A stretch of DNA of 64,000 nucleotides from Caprimulgus europaeus (taxonomy: Eukaryota; Chordata; Aves; Caprimulgiformes; Caprimulgidae), in NCBI GenBank assembly GCA_907165065.1, contig OU015543.1, positions 7,939,501 through 8,003,500 on the forward strand. Direction: 5' to 3'. Below, one piece after another: positions 18,168 through 30,804 of this stretch. Under the pieces are notes generated by a model that searched no databases, was not told where the DNA came from, and saw only the letters and a program-made list of their open reading frames with translations. Position 1 is the stretch's first letter. Every line of letters begins with the position of its first letter. A program made the position numbers and the translations under genes.

Positions 18168-21100
18168 TTGCTTCCCCAAGTACATATTGCAAACTAGGCT
18201 CGATATATCTGTATCTGGGGAGAGGTGCAGAGACACAAGGATGACAAAAGATTATTTGTAATCACTGTTATGATTTTATAGTCCAAACAATCCTGTACTT
18301 GGCAAAATGTTTTTGCAGCATTAACCAAGCAATGTCCATACAGTACATGATGCAAATTTGTCTACTGTATATATCCATGCTTGAAAACATTCTTTGCTAG
18401 CCTGATGCCTGATTTACTAATTTGAAAAATGCAAAGGAATGTTGTCAGCACTGCATCTGCGAACACTGTGTCACATTAAACTTCTAATAATAAAGCTGTG
18501 TGTTATCCTTGGGAGTTTCACATTGTTTTAATACTATATTGCCACTAAAATTTACAGAAAACCTGTCATATAGCTTAAGTTTTAAACTAATAAACAACCT
18601 ATAGGAAGGATTACCGTTTCTACACAAGCTTGATTACCCTGCCTGAAGATGTAGTTCTAACAGTAGCACGGTACGATTTGCTTTTCCACCTTCAGCCAAG
18701 ATCTGGGCACAGACAAACTGTAAAAGGAATTGCAAGCGACTATGAATTCAGAATAGGATTAAGCCAAATATTCTATTTAGTCCAAGCTTTTGCCTCTGGC
18801 CTCTGGAAGCAGAAACAAAGCTTGTGACTGCTGGCCAGGGAATACTTGCCTCCTTCCTTGCTTTCAACCTGGGAGACACAACAGCAAAGCAGACTCTAGG
18901 AGGGCTGCACTTTTTGCTTGGGAAACCCAGGCTGGCAGATTTTACCAGGGTTAAGCAAATGCTTCAGGGTTACGCTTAACCTTAGGGGGTTTAAGCACAT
19001 CAAAGGCAGCTTTCCTCAAGATGAGCTATGAAGGTGCACTGCAGAAGCAAACCATGGCAGCATCTGAACTGCTAGGAGCAAGAGAGCTGGAGTGCTAGGT
19101 GAAGCCCACTGCATCCCCAACTCCTGATGCAGGGGGCGAGGAGGTGTGTGTATGTTTGAAAAGTTAACTGGGCAAAAACAGCTTTCTTAGGCCTAACATG
19201 GGGCATAAGGATGGCTTCAACCACCACTGCAGACTCTTGAGTCTTTTCTTTTATGCCCAAGCAGGGGTCTCGCTTTTCAAAGATATACATTTCTACCTCT
19301 TCGAAACCAAAGACTTGGATCCAAACTCTTTACCTCATCAGGATATTATAAACACAACCCTCCCCCCATGCCCTGCAGATAAAACAAGGTTTAGAGAAAA
19401 AGCATAAACCTATCAACTAGCACTTGCAAAACAACCTACTGAGGCTCACAAGGCATAAAGTACAGGACGCAGTCATAACCAAATTACAATCAGAGAGCCT
19501 AGTACAGTTATTCAAACTGTAACGAGTGAAGGTGGATTTTATACCAACATGCACCTTGGAACAGCCAACATTCATTGCAATAATAATAATTTAAATAGAT
19601 CTCCCAGAGGAGAAAAAAAATGCACAGAATGAGTGGTTCACGTCTGTTTAATCAGAGACTGTTACAAAGTAGTAGACACATTACAGAGGTGTATACACGC
19701 AACAACCCATTCCTGAAGCATACAGTTCATAGACGGTTCCCAATGGATGCAAATGATGTTAGCTCCGTATTTCTTTGAATCTTCTTTGTAAATGGAATGC
19801 TATAAAATTAAGCTAGTTATTGTTACTATTATTTGCATGCATTAAAGTGATGCACATACTTACCAGTCTCTCACTTTCTCAAATTAAATTCAAGATCAAT
19901 ATTTTGCCATCTGTCTTTTGAAAAAGATCAGTAATCCCATCCCTTTCATACTACCTACATAAAAGTAGTATCAAGTTACAGAAAAAACATTCATGACAGT
20001 AACTTCTGTGGATGTACTGCTGCTGAGAGGGGACATGATTCAATCACGTGCTTTAAGGTACTTTAAGAATGTACTAAGAACAGCCTGGAGTCTGGGTTTG
20101 CTGCACAGAGACCAGAATCTCCGAATGGGTGATTCAAAGTTCTTCAGCTGAAGTCTAAAGGAAACTGTGAACTGACTCACCCTTCCAGATACACTGCATC
20201 AGAACTGGGAAGGAAGATTTATGAACCACATTAGACTGGAGAGTTGCTGTGACGGTGTATCAGAAGTTGAGCTACAACTTCAGACAGCTCACCTAGTTAT
20301 GAAAGCTCAGATTCCTAGTATTGTTTTGGTCCCGTCTCGAAAGAAAATAAACATAATTCTACCAAAAAGTACTGTAATTAATTGCCATTAAAACTTGCAC
20401 AAAGAGATTATTTTCTACTAGAGTTCATAATAGTAGCTATCCTGGATAAATATACTTGTTGGTAGGACACCAGAGACCACTACCCTTTAATTATCCCCGT
20501 TGATGGCCAAACTGGTGTACAAGTAGTGCAGGTCAACATCCAACCACTGTCAAACCTGCAGCTTCACAAAGTAATTCAGCAGCCAAAAGCAACCAGTTAC
20601 TCATTCCAACTTATTACTGAGCACTGCAGCAAGTATCAGCTAGGCAGAAGGTAAAAGATGCATACATTCTGTTAATAGGATAATGGCCTCACAGCCAGGT
20701 ATCCCCATTATTCATGCACATCTGCCATTAAGATTTAGGAAATACAGGCAAAGGAAGTTATAAATTTTATTATACAATCTTCCTTTTTCTTCTAGGGAGA
20801 AATATCTATGCAATATTACTTAAAAGTTTGCATGTACCTAGTTTTGCAGACAAAGCAATTTATTGTGAATGACTAAACTGATGTAGAGAAGATGCCAAGA
20901 GATGGGCTTCAACTAGAGCTATTCTAAAACCTGGGCAGATACAATCCCTCTGAAACGTGGTATGTTAGTATGACGAATTCTGCAGTGTGTGTAAGATTTA
21001 AAAATTCTAGAATAAGCAATATTGCTGGAAGTGTTAAGTCACTCATGAAACTACTCTAGACCACCGAGATAAGTGTCTGTTCAGCTCCCACACTAATGTA

Positions 21101-22506
21101 TGATCTTCCCAATACCTATATTCTACATAATTATCCACGAATTATGTCAAAAGCACCTCAAATTCACTGTGTGATTACATGCCCTTGCAAAGTGAATTAA
21201 AGCTCAGAGTTTTACAGCTCATCCAGCTGTGAAACTACATCATGTGCTACAGCACAGAAAGTTTTCCCATGCTGATATGTAGAGATGAGGTACACAAAGC
21301 TTACATAAAAATAAGTGTACGCAGCTATTCTGAAGAAAGTTGCATCTTTTATGCAATCACAAAGAATCTCTCTTATTTTAAGGTATACAATGTTCCATAA
21401 GATAAAAATGCTAAAATTTTCAGAAATATGAAACAGGGCAGAAGAAAAAAGAATTAGAGGCAGAGCAGTAACTCTGGAGTGAGATAAAACAGGTGGGAAA
21501 AACCACATTGTAGGTGGCCTATGAAGTGTTGAAATGAGCTAATAAAAAGAAAAAAAATGGAGAAGAACAAGCTCCTGACTTACAGGCCTAACAGAATAAA
21601 AATCTGTTGGTAGGAGACAGTAATGAGCAATAGCTAAAGCAAATCGAAAAAAAGGTTATATTACTGCTACAGATTCTGACAAACAGAAATGCTTATTCCC
21701 CACCACAAATGTAATTGGTTCACTGATAAAACAGCCTCTTTTATAATATGCACATTACTGAAGAAGTGATTTCAACTTTACATCTTCACTTTTCAGTAAC
21801 ACCAATGGCTATTTGTTAAGGTTCTGTATTTAATTTTCCTTACAAGTGCTTGCAGATATTACCTACCCACAAGTGTAGTTAAAACCATTACAGATCTTAA
21901 AAAAAAAAAATCTAGACGTTCACTCACTACTGCAAACAGTAGTAGTTAACAGATACATTCACATTTCAGAGACCAAAACTCCCCTCATGTATTTAAGTGG
22001 TATCATTTGAACAAATTATTTCAAATAGGAACATCAGGTACTTACAGATTAAACTAACCTGTACTGGCAGTGCTGTGGAATTTTTCTTCTCTACCAGTAA
22101 GTAGCAAATGCTGAAATTCTGCTGCTAGTTAACAGAAACACAAATTGTATTAAACCAAAGAGTTTAACCCATAATTTAGTTTTTCATTTAAAAAGCTGCC
22201 AAATTTCAATTACTGCAATTTGTTGCTGAATAAAAGCATATGAAGTAAAGGCAACTATAAAACTTTTCCATTTGCCCTTACTTTTCTGATATTTTTCATA
22301 CATACGCGAGAAGTTTAACAAGGTAAACCTGTTGCCTACCACAAACAAAGGAAATTACAATACTTACATTGCCAGGTTCCTTCATTAAACAGTCTCATAA
22401 AGTGTGTTTTCTTATTCTAGACTTCACAAATGAAAAAGTAAAATGTATTTTCTTCCACTAAAATTTATGGGAAACAAGCTGAAGAATTCAGTGCAAGTAA
22501 CATATA

Positions 22507-22556
22507 TGCAAGTTACATAATAAAAAAAAGGAGGAAAAAAAAAAAAAAAAAAAAGC
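22507..22556. repeat. A-rich run
   Basis: An A-run broken by GG and G interruptions. It is followed by a direct repeat of GCATGACAT (about 22559 and 22580) around an 11-base spacer containing CTTTATTTC. The repeat might be a chance duplication; no inserted element was recognised. Confidence 0.6.
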
Positions 22557-25500
22557 TCTGCATGACATCTTTATTTCAATGCATGACATAATTTCCTAGG
22601 CTGGGAGACAGTGAAATAGCTTCCTTTGGTTACACAGCATTAATTCCTGGTAATTCAAAGCTGCTGTTAGCAAAAATCAGTTATACATATTGGCTAAGGG
22701 CAGCAGAAATTAAAATTCTACACACACCCCCTTTCTGAATCGCACCTGGGAACACTTTTAAGATTTAAACAAGATTTAAGAAATAAATCTGAGATGTCAG
22801 AAGCTTGAATCTGGTAAGGCAAATAGCTAACAGAGATATGCTTCAACTACTAACAAGATAATTTTCAAGGAAGCTTTCACGTTCTCAAAATTGTGTATTT
22901 GGTTTTATGGGGTTTGTTTGTTTTTTTTTAGTTAAGATGATATTGGCATTAAAATTCTACTATTTTCTTTAAACTTTTTAACTTCTTTAAATCCCTGACA
23001 AAGAGAAACCTTAAGTTCAAGACAATACTTATGGAGAAGTTGAATTCATCGTCATTAAAACAGCAATGCTGCTGATTGTTCCTACTGCAAGAGAGCTTGC
23101 AAAATAGAACAAGTTACTGTAAACTTGCTCAGAAGGTGCAAATACCTCACTATTCACAATCGTAATCAGGTGTTTAAATTCCATCCCTCACAGACAGTTC
23201 ATATCATGGACAGTCCAAAACCAGCTCAGCAGGATGCTAAGAACAAATGACTGAGGACAACATCCTGGATCCTGTGGTTCAAGACAGGATATGGCTGTCT
23301 GCAAAAGCAGCAAGCTAGCCTGGCTCCCTCAAACAGACCTTCACAGAACTGAAGTAAAAAAGCATTCACTGTACCACAGAATCTACAAATATTGTGCTCA
23401 AATTGTATTTGCTTCTAGTAGAGCCTTAATGAGAAGCTGTGCTCTGACAATCAAAAGGCTGCACAGATTTGCTGTTTACAGTGTGGAAGGAAACTCTCAC
23501 AGTTTTTTTCAGAACTTCAGAAAGAATTATATACATTACACTTCACAATCACTTTAACTCTACCTTGATCCCTTCAAAGGCTGCTTCAAAACTTTTCCTA
23601 CTCTAAACTATTATCTACCTACCCCAACGATCACAGGAAAACACAGCAGTCACCAATAGCTGCATTTTTATAGAACCCAGTCACTACCATTATTCACTAG
23701 TCTGATTATTTTGATTGCAAGTATACACACTTTAAAAAATACATTCTTCTGGAGGTAGCCTATTCCTCAGAGTGTTTAAGGGCTACAATCTTTATTTAAT
23801 GGTCAGGCACAGAACACATTATAAACTCATCACACATCATTTGCTCATTCTAAAGCAAGCCAAAACTTCATGAGTGGTATGTATTTTATTTGCCACATCT
23901 CCGATTCACTTTTTTTGCTAAAAATAGTGGGTGCAAAATCACTCAGTTTAGCAGAGTATCAGTAATTCTCGCCCTTTAAAAAAAATGTCCTGTACCTCTA
24001 CTTAAGGTTAAAAAACCTCAACTCCCCAAGATGTACTTCTATTAACATCTATAAAAGTCAAGTCATTAAAATACTATCACAGTTAGAAAATAAATTCCAC
24101 TAATAGTGAGACGTACAACTTGTTATACACAGGCTGCTGCAATACTGGAGTGTCAGTAAAAACACACTCCTGTCCTTCAAAATAAAGAGAGCTCCTTTAC
24201 ACTGTTTATTTTTGTTTTAACTATCTGGCTTAGATCCACACGAGGAGGCAGGAAGGAAAATGACACTAGCAGAACTTCACAAAAAGAGCAAAATATGAAC
24301 CATTTGCACTAGGATGAGAATTTTCTAAGTTGTTTTAAAGAGAGGACAGGCCAGCTGGTCTAATACCTGAGGAGATACTCCCAGCAAAAAGCACAGAGCC
24401 ACTGTATCACGTATGTGTGACTAGAAAGACAGCAGCACTCGCATATGTACCTTCTAGGAGAGAACACAAAGCAAATGAAAAATGCACATCATTACTTGCT
24501 GGGAATTTAAGAACAAACATTAGCCTGTGGTAACAGATCAGAGTAACACAAACATCTGCTGAAGCTACCAACTCCCAAAGAGGGAACAAAAAAGAACTGT
24601 CCTGTCCAGTCCTCTAGAGACTTACAGAAAGGACAGGAATGTAAAGGCTGGAAGTAAAGGATGTGTGAACTGCCAACCAGAAACTGCAAGCAGTATTTGC
24701 AGTGTAGCAATAAAAATCAGAGTCAAACCCCCCATTAATTAGTACAATAACACCCTGCAGAATTGTCTTCATGTGAAATGTACCTTTCAGAAGTAGATAG
24801 CATGAAAGTAACCTTCTTGGAATTGTCTAATAGCAGTTTCAAGAAAAAAAAAAATCCATAGCAATGTGATGCTGAGAAATGCTATGTTTTGCTCACAGAA
24901 TGCGCCAAAACACAAATGGTTCATTTGCTCCAAATTATAAGTACACAGCCCTTAAACAATGACACAGTTTGCAATGCATTTCGAAAACATTTTTTCAAAG
25001 ATCATATCAAACTTCATTATCTTCAACAAACAGATGAAAGCAATTTTTCTGAATTCAGAAACTTTTAGCTCTCATTAGCATATCAATTTTTAAGCTATAA
25101 CCCAAGTGTGGATCTAAGTAGGGTACTCCATTGGACACAAGACAGCATATGTATCTGAATTTTAGCTTAGTGTGCTTGATAAGCTGAATACGAGTAGCTG
25201 GACTGGTCTTAAATGGGAACTGGCAACAAAGACCACTATCAGGCATTTGAAATTTGCCTATTTTTCATTTTGAGTCACTAAGAGGTTCAGATACTTAAAG
25301 CAAGAAGTCCAAGCCATACTGTGTATTATTTTTGGTTAGAACCATTTCCTTAAATATTCTACAGAAATAAGAACTAGGCTAAATGCTCCTATAGACTGTG
25401 TGAAACAAATACTAGTTAAAGCAGGACATCTTGAAGTGTTATTCTCATCTTCACTGTTACCAAGTGTAGCACCACAATGAGAATTAGAAAAGCAATGCCA

Positions 25501-26734
25501 TGCTCAATAATTTTGAAACAGTTAACAGAGGACATGTCAATTTTCCAGTCAAACTAGACAATCTGACGGGGCTTTCCACAGGAAAAATGCAAATGGCAGA
25601 GTACAAACAAAGAAGAGTATAAGAAGAATGTGAAATCCACTCTTGTAACTAAGTTAAGAATTGCAACTCTAGCCTTTAATTAAAATTTCTGGTAATAAAA
25701 CATTAAGGGTCATTATTTAGCAAAATTTTGTAGAAATTAAATACAGTCTGTGCTCATAAAAAATGTCACAAATTTTAAAAATACCTCAAGAATTTTAAAA
25801 TGTTATAAAATCTGACTCCAATATTTGTTAATTTTCCATTTCACTGCTGACAGGCTGCAGAAACTCCTGGGACAAAATCTATTCTTCTGCAGCTGTCTTT
25901 AAGCAACCTCAAGTATTCAAACCCAATACATATGCAACAGCGGGAGCAGCAACACTAAAGCTTGTTTTTCTTCACAAAGGTACAATTTTTTGCTAGTCAC
26001 TGTGTGAAAGAAGGAACTTCAGATAAGCATATACTTAAGCAAATTTTGAATATGCAACAGAATTCCACAAGGTTTCAAAAAAGTGCTATGACTTTCGATA
26101 CTGTTGCGATAGACAAAGTATTGTCAAGTTTGGTGTATCTGAGAGACTGACAAAAAGGTTTTCCCTGAAACCAGCAACTGAAAAATCCGCAGCTTCCATT
26201 TCTCATTCCTCTATTCTACTTTACCAACTTGAATCTGTATTTCTTCATAGGGCTCTACATTAATATTTGTTACAGTGCAGCTCACATATGCAGCAGTATT
26301 AACATCTTTACCTCCTCCAAGGAAACGGTATTCTGTAATTTAGGCTACACAATTTTGTGACTGTAAATGTCACTTACTAGTTAAAACCTAGGTATTTTAA
26401 GCACTTCAATAGATACATCTCCCCAGAAGAGGAAACATTAGTAATTGATATGTATATGCCACTAGGTCAGAGACTACATGAAGTCACATTACCGAAACCA
26501 AAACCAAATACAGCACAAGTGCAATGCAGGGGAAGAGGGGGGCGGTGTGGCTGAAGGACTACCTGAGCAGCCTTGAAGGAAATGCATTCCAATGAAAGAA
26601 AAGGTACCCAAACGTCTTAAAACATGTTCCCTCCTCCTAAGACTCTTAAAAACACAACAATAATAAAAAGATAAATATTAATATAGAGCCCATCTACCAA
26701 AAGAGAATAAAAAACCTAAATTAAAATAAATTTA

Positions 26735-26805
26735 GGGGCCTTCACCAAACTTGCTGCAAGTTTGGGGACATAAATATCCAACAGCCATAAAGCTGTGAAA
26801 GCCCC
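26735..26805 (-). other. fold-back element, copy 1 (related to 30973-31032)
   Basis: The outer stem pairs GGGGC (26735-26739) with GCCCC (26801-26805) and TTCAC (26741-26745) with GTGAA (26795-26799), with one mismatch between the two blocks. Inside are a perfect nine-pair hairpin, CCAAACTTG (26745-26753) with CAAGTTTGG (26757-26765), and a small CAGC/GCTG hairpin (26782-26785 with 26792-26795). TTGG (26762-26765) could instead pair with CCAA (26778-26781). The strand is a guess based on copy 2 lying in the ZNF207 3' UTR. I know no named RNA family with this shape. Confidence 0.7.
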
Positions 26806-29800
26806 CAGAATGAATAAAATAAATCCCACTTGCCTCAGACTGAACAGGGCAACACTGAGACTCTGCCTCAGCCTGTCCTATGGCAGGGCTATAGGAAGAA
26901 GAAAAATTTAAATTTTAGAAAAAACATGACCCAATTAAGTGAAAGACATGCATTCAAAGTTAACAAAATTCCAGTGATCAAGCAAACAAAAGAAAATGAT
27001 TGCTATAGCACCTATTTTGTTAGGCCCAAACAAAACTTTTTAAAAGTAGCTATTTTTCAATTGGACAGTTTGTTTTGCTTTGTGTCTTGATCAATGGAAC
27101 ACAAGTCAGTTGTCTTGGGGCATTTTTCCCATAACTGATAGAATTTACTGTACTAGTTCACAAGAAGTAGAGTTAAAGATTCCATCAGCCACTGAAAATG
27201 TTTACCCTCACCTTAGTATTTACGTAGAACCTAGACCAGTACAATTATTAAGACATTTATTATTATTTTTAAGTGTTTCAAATTGCAACCCCAGCTCATG
27301 GACTGGTATATCAGAGTCTCAATTGAACAGAAGAGTTAAATGCCCTTCTTGCCGTTTGCAAAACTGAAGTAATGTCGATATTTTATTTTTTATCTTGTAA
27401 ACAGAATTCTTTGATTCCTATGAAATAACTGCAGGTTACATATTCTATTCAATTTTATCGTACTTTTAAGAAAGTAAGTTCTACAGTTCTGTGTAAGTAC
27501 TGTTCAAGAGCTCCATACACTAAAATAATTGCAGAAACTATAGAAGGCAGATGCAGTTGAATGTGTTTCTAGAAGCTTGTTTGCATTCTCCAATGCATGC
27601 ACAGAGCGAGGAACAGTTATCCACTGAAATTACTAGATATACATCCCAGCCTCAAATTTATTATCAGCACCTGAAAATCTCATCTGTGGAGGGAAAAAAA
27701 AATAAATCCCAAGTTCCAGAAGAATACATTTTTAGTCATAAACCAGCTAAATTTTCAATATTTTATTTAAAGCAACCTTTGCCAAATGCAGAAAGATATT
27801 CTAAAGACAGTATGTAACAGCCATATCAAGACTTCTGAAAAACTAGCCCAGGCTTTTTCAAGGTTCTTTCATGCCAGTCTCATCCCTTTTGCTCTAAAAA
27901 AATCAGTAGATACAAGATCAGCCTCTCATAATGACATTGAGAGACCTTGCGTAAAATAATTTAGAACCTTTTAAACAAGTCCTAGATATCATGAATTCTA
28001 AGTATTTTGCTAAACATTTTTCCATCTGTGTCTTAACATTTGCTTGCAGTCTATTTTTCCGTATTCAACATTTGCATTACATTCCAATTTAAAGGTTGAC
28101 CAAAATCCACTTGCAATTTTTAATTTTACTGTAAGATCTGCCATGGAAAATTTAGGCAACAACTGGAAAACAAAGCTTCTGTCTACGTAATTACATCGTT
28201 AAGAGTCCTGCAACAGATACAAGAGAGATATGCTTTTCTGTAATCATAAAGACTTCTGCAATGTCCTTCTGGGGAGAGATTAGTTAAAGCAAACTCTGCA
28301 AGGCTGTATTACATTAGGGACTTTGCTGGCACAGCTATGTTGATTAAACTTGGTACTGTAAACCAAGCTGTAGTCTTTATACAAGCAATTACTATACTGA
28401 AAGTATTTTTCTCTTTTTGTGAAAATGCACCATAAATCCAACTCTCTGAACATTAAGAAGCAGTATCCAAAGAAATGAAGGCAGGGACCAACAGATGACA
28501 TATGCACTGAAATACCTGCCTGTTTACAGCAGAGTACACACGAGAGACACAAGAGTAACTAAAGATAGCCACATTACAGCTCTTACAGCACAGAAATGAC
28601 AGGAGCAGGAGATTAAGTATCCACGTGAAAAAACATTTCACCTGCTTGCTGAAGATTATTGGAGTACCATATGAATAATACACAGCAGTACGTAGTTGAG
28701 GGATTATCATAACATTACTACTAAGGAAAGTTCAATCTTAAAATGCATCCAAGCTGTAAGTCTATGTAGCATTAGCTACAAAACAGTACTGTTATCAGAA
28801 CAATAAGACATTCACTATTTAAAAGAGGGTAACTTAATTAATACAACTTCCAGAATATGCTGAGTTATTAGTACATGCAGTAAGGTTTTCAAGCACTTAT
28901 CCCAGAAAAAGCAGGGATCTGAAAACAACATACCAATGAGTTACAGAAAAACATCAAAGGGAGAAGGTATTTACTTTTACTAGGGGCAGGAGGGCAAAGC
29001 ATCCTTATAGCAGCAACATGATCTTCAGAAAAAGCAAGTTCTATAGTTTTAAAAGCAGAAGTTAAGAAGAATTTAAAATTATGAATTTTATATGTAGTAC
29101 TAGAAAAAGGATGAATATAAGACACTAAAAATCTCTCCAGTTTTTGTTTTGTTATCATCCTTATTAGATAAACAGAAGAAAAATCAGAATGTAAAAGCAT
29201 TGCCTAAGCAAAACAGTTTTATCCATTAGACTTATGTATAAAGCAAGGTGAAGAGCTAACAAAAGATGTGACATCAAGGCCCACTCAGCACATTTGCAAG
29301 CTAAATACTGCACATCTGACAGGTGATCAGCAGATACCAGTGATCAGAGAGAACTGCTTCTCAACAGAGGCTTGGAGTTATGGTCATAAAACTGCCAAAC
29401 ACTTCAGAAAAAGCATCTGATAATTCTTAAAGGTTAAACCAAGGCCATTCAGTTGCCATTAGAATGTACTGGATGCTCTAGTGCTTTTATGATCCATTCC
29501 ATGACCCCAAGTTTGCAGCTGAGAGACTATGTAGTATTTTAGCTGTACTGTATTTCTGGACTATTAAGAGACAGTACAAAATAAAGCCACATGAAGTATT
29601 TCAGTGCTGCTAAAAAAAGCCCAAGACTTTAAAGAAAAAGAGCCAAAATGCTCAGTTACTATAATTAAGTGAAAAAACTCCACCATCAACAAACATCTGT
29701 GGAACATAAAACTGAGAGAAAAATGCTGATAATCTTCCTAACATACCCTAAGAGGAGAAATCCCTATGAATTAAATTGCACAGATAAGGCTTGAGGCTGG

Positions 29801-30804
29801 AACATGTATTTAAAGTTGACCTGCAAATGAAAAATTAACCACTCCTTTCCCTCCCCCACCCAGCTGTGAAGAGAACAAAGAAGGTTTCACTTCCCTCCCC
29901 TCCTAAAATTCTCCCTCTACATTTTCACTCTCATCAGAAATAGAGCATACTAACACAGCACTGTTAGATGTTCAGAGAATTACAATCTTGACAGTAATTT
30001 ATCACTCTACTCTTATGAAGAGATGACTAATTCATGTGGGAAAGACCTCCCTGATAACTGTGACTGGGAGAACCGATTAAAAGGTCTCTTACTCTAGACA
30101 CTTCCATTACATAGCTCAAAAAACTCAGCCAACATCTGATCATAGGACACAACAGCTGGTTCATATTTTAGACTGTTGAGATCTGAAATTCTGAACATTT
30201 GAAGCAAAAATACAGCATATAACATGTTAGTCTTGCCCCCCTGTGTCTCTTCTGCATGCTGAGAAGGCCAAGCTACTTTTTCTCTTTTGCAGGTCAACTT
30301 CAATACAACATCAACTGGAAGTCACTCACCCATGTGACATGCACCTAAGCTTCTAGAAATCTTCATCTAAAAGGCTCCTGAAATTTGTATGTATTTGCAT
30401 ATTAAAAAGAGTCAGTCAAAGAATGAACTACCAGAACACACCTGGCACTAGGATGCATCTTAGAGCAATCACTTTTACATCTTACAAGTGCCAGGACTCA
30501 AATAATTTAAAATTTATTGAGGACAAGAAAGCACAAATAAAGAAATATATGCATTAAGAGAAGTTACAACCAAAAGTTAACATGTGCCTCCTGCAGCCTC
30601 ATTTTTGAGGAGTGAGTTAATAAGTGTACAGGTCTTTGTCTACTCAGACATGCAGCTAAGGAGTGACTTAATTTTAGAACAAGGAATTCAGATTTTACCA
30701 GAACAGCACCAGTAATTGTGTTCACTACACCAACAGCTACCATGGCATGCATCTGTACAAACCTTTCAGGCAGTTGTCCACAGCTGGTCATGAATAAAAA
30801 GGCA

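Larger units (their letters stand above)
16961..19400. other. intergenic region right of the SAMD9-like pseudogene
   Basis: This stretch holds a near-perfect hairpin (17372-17416) and a solo LTR (17666-18167), annotated separately. An AATAAA on the + strand near 18,488 could be a fossil poly(A) signal. The ORF at 18630-18827 matches nothing I recognise and has no support as a gene. Confidence 0.55.
19401..30804. other. AT-rich non-coding stretch downstream of ZNF207
   Basis: About 11 kb holds no gene and almost no recognisable transposable element, which is unusual beside the CR1-bearing introns around it. One fold-back element sits at 26735-26805. Several minus-strand AATAAA signals (TTTATT on +) occur, for example near 22570 and 23789. 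The stretch could be the distal part of a very long ZNF207 3' UTR or conserved intergenic DNA; the sequence alone does not decide. Short ORFs here are scattered and unsupported. Confidence 0.5.

Noticed and set aside
18630-18827. 65-codon ORF as a fragment of a lost gene such as PSMD11
   Set aside because: The reading shares no recognisable motif with a proteasome lid subunit or any other family, and it has no splice signals.
22558-22589. GCATGACAT direct repeat next to an A-run as a retroposon target-site duplication
   Set aside because: The two copies are only 11 bases apart with no inserted element between them, and the A-run lies outside the pair.
26747-26763. Hairpin in copy 1 as an IRE1 (RIDD) cleavage site
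   Set aside because: On the minus strand the loop is CAG within TTGCAG, not the CUGCAG preferred by IRE1, and the loop has three rather than seven bases. ERN1 being nearby is not evidence.
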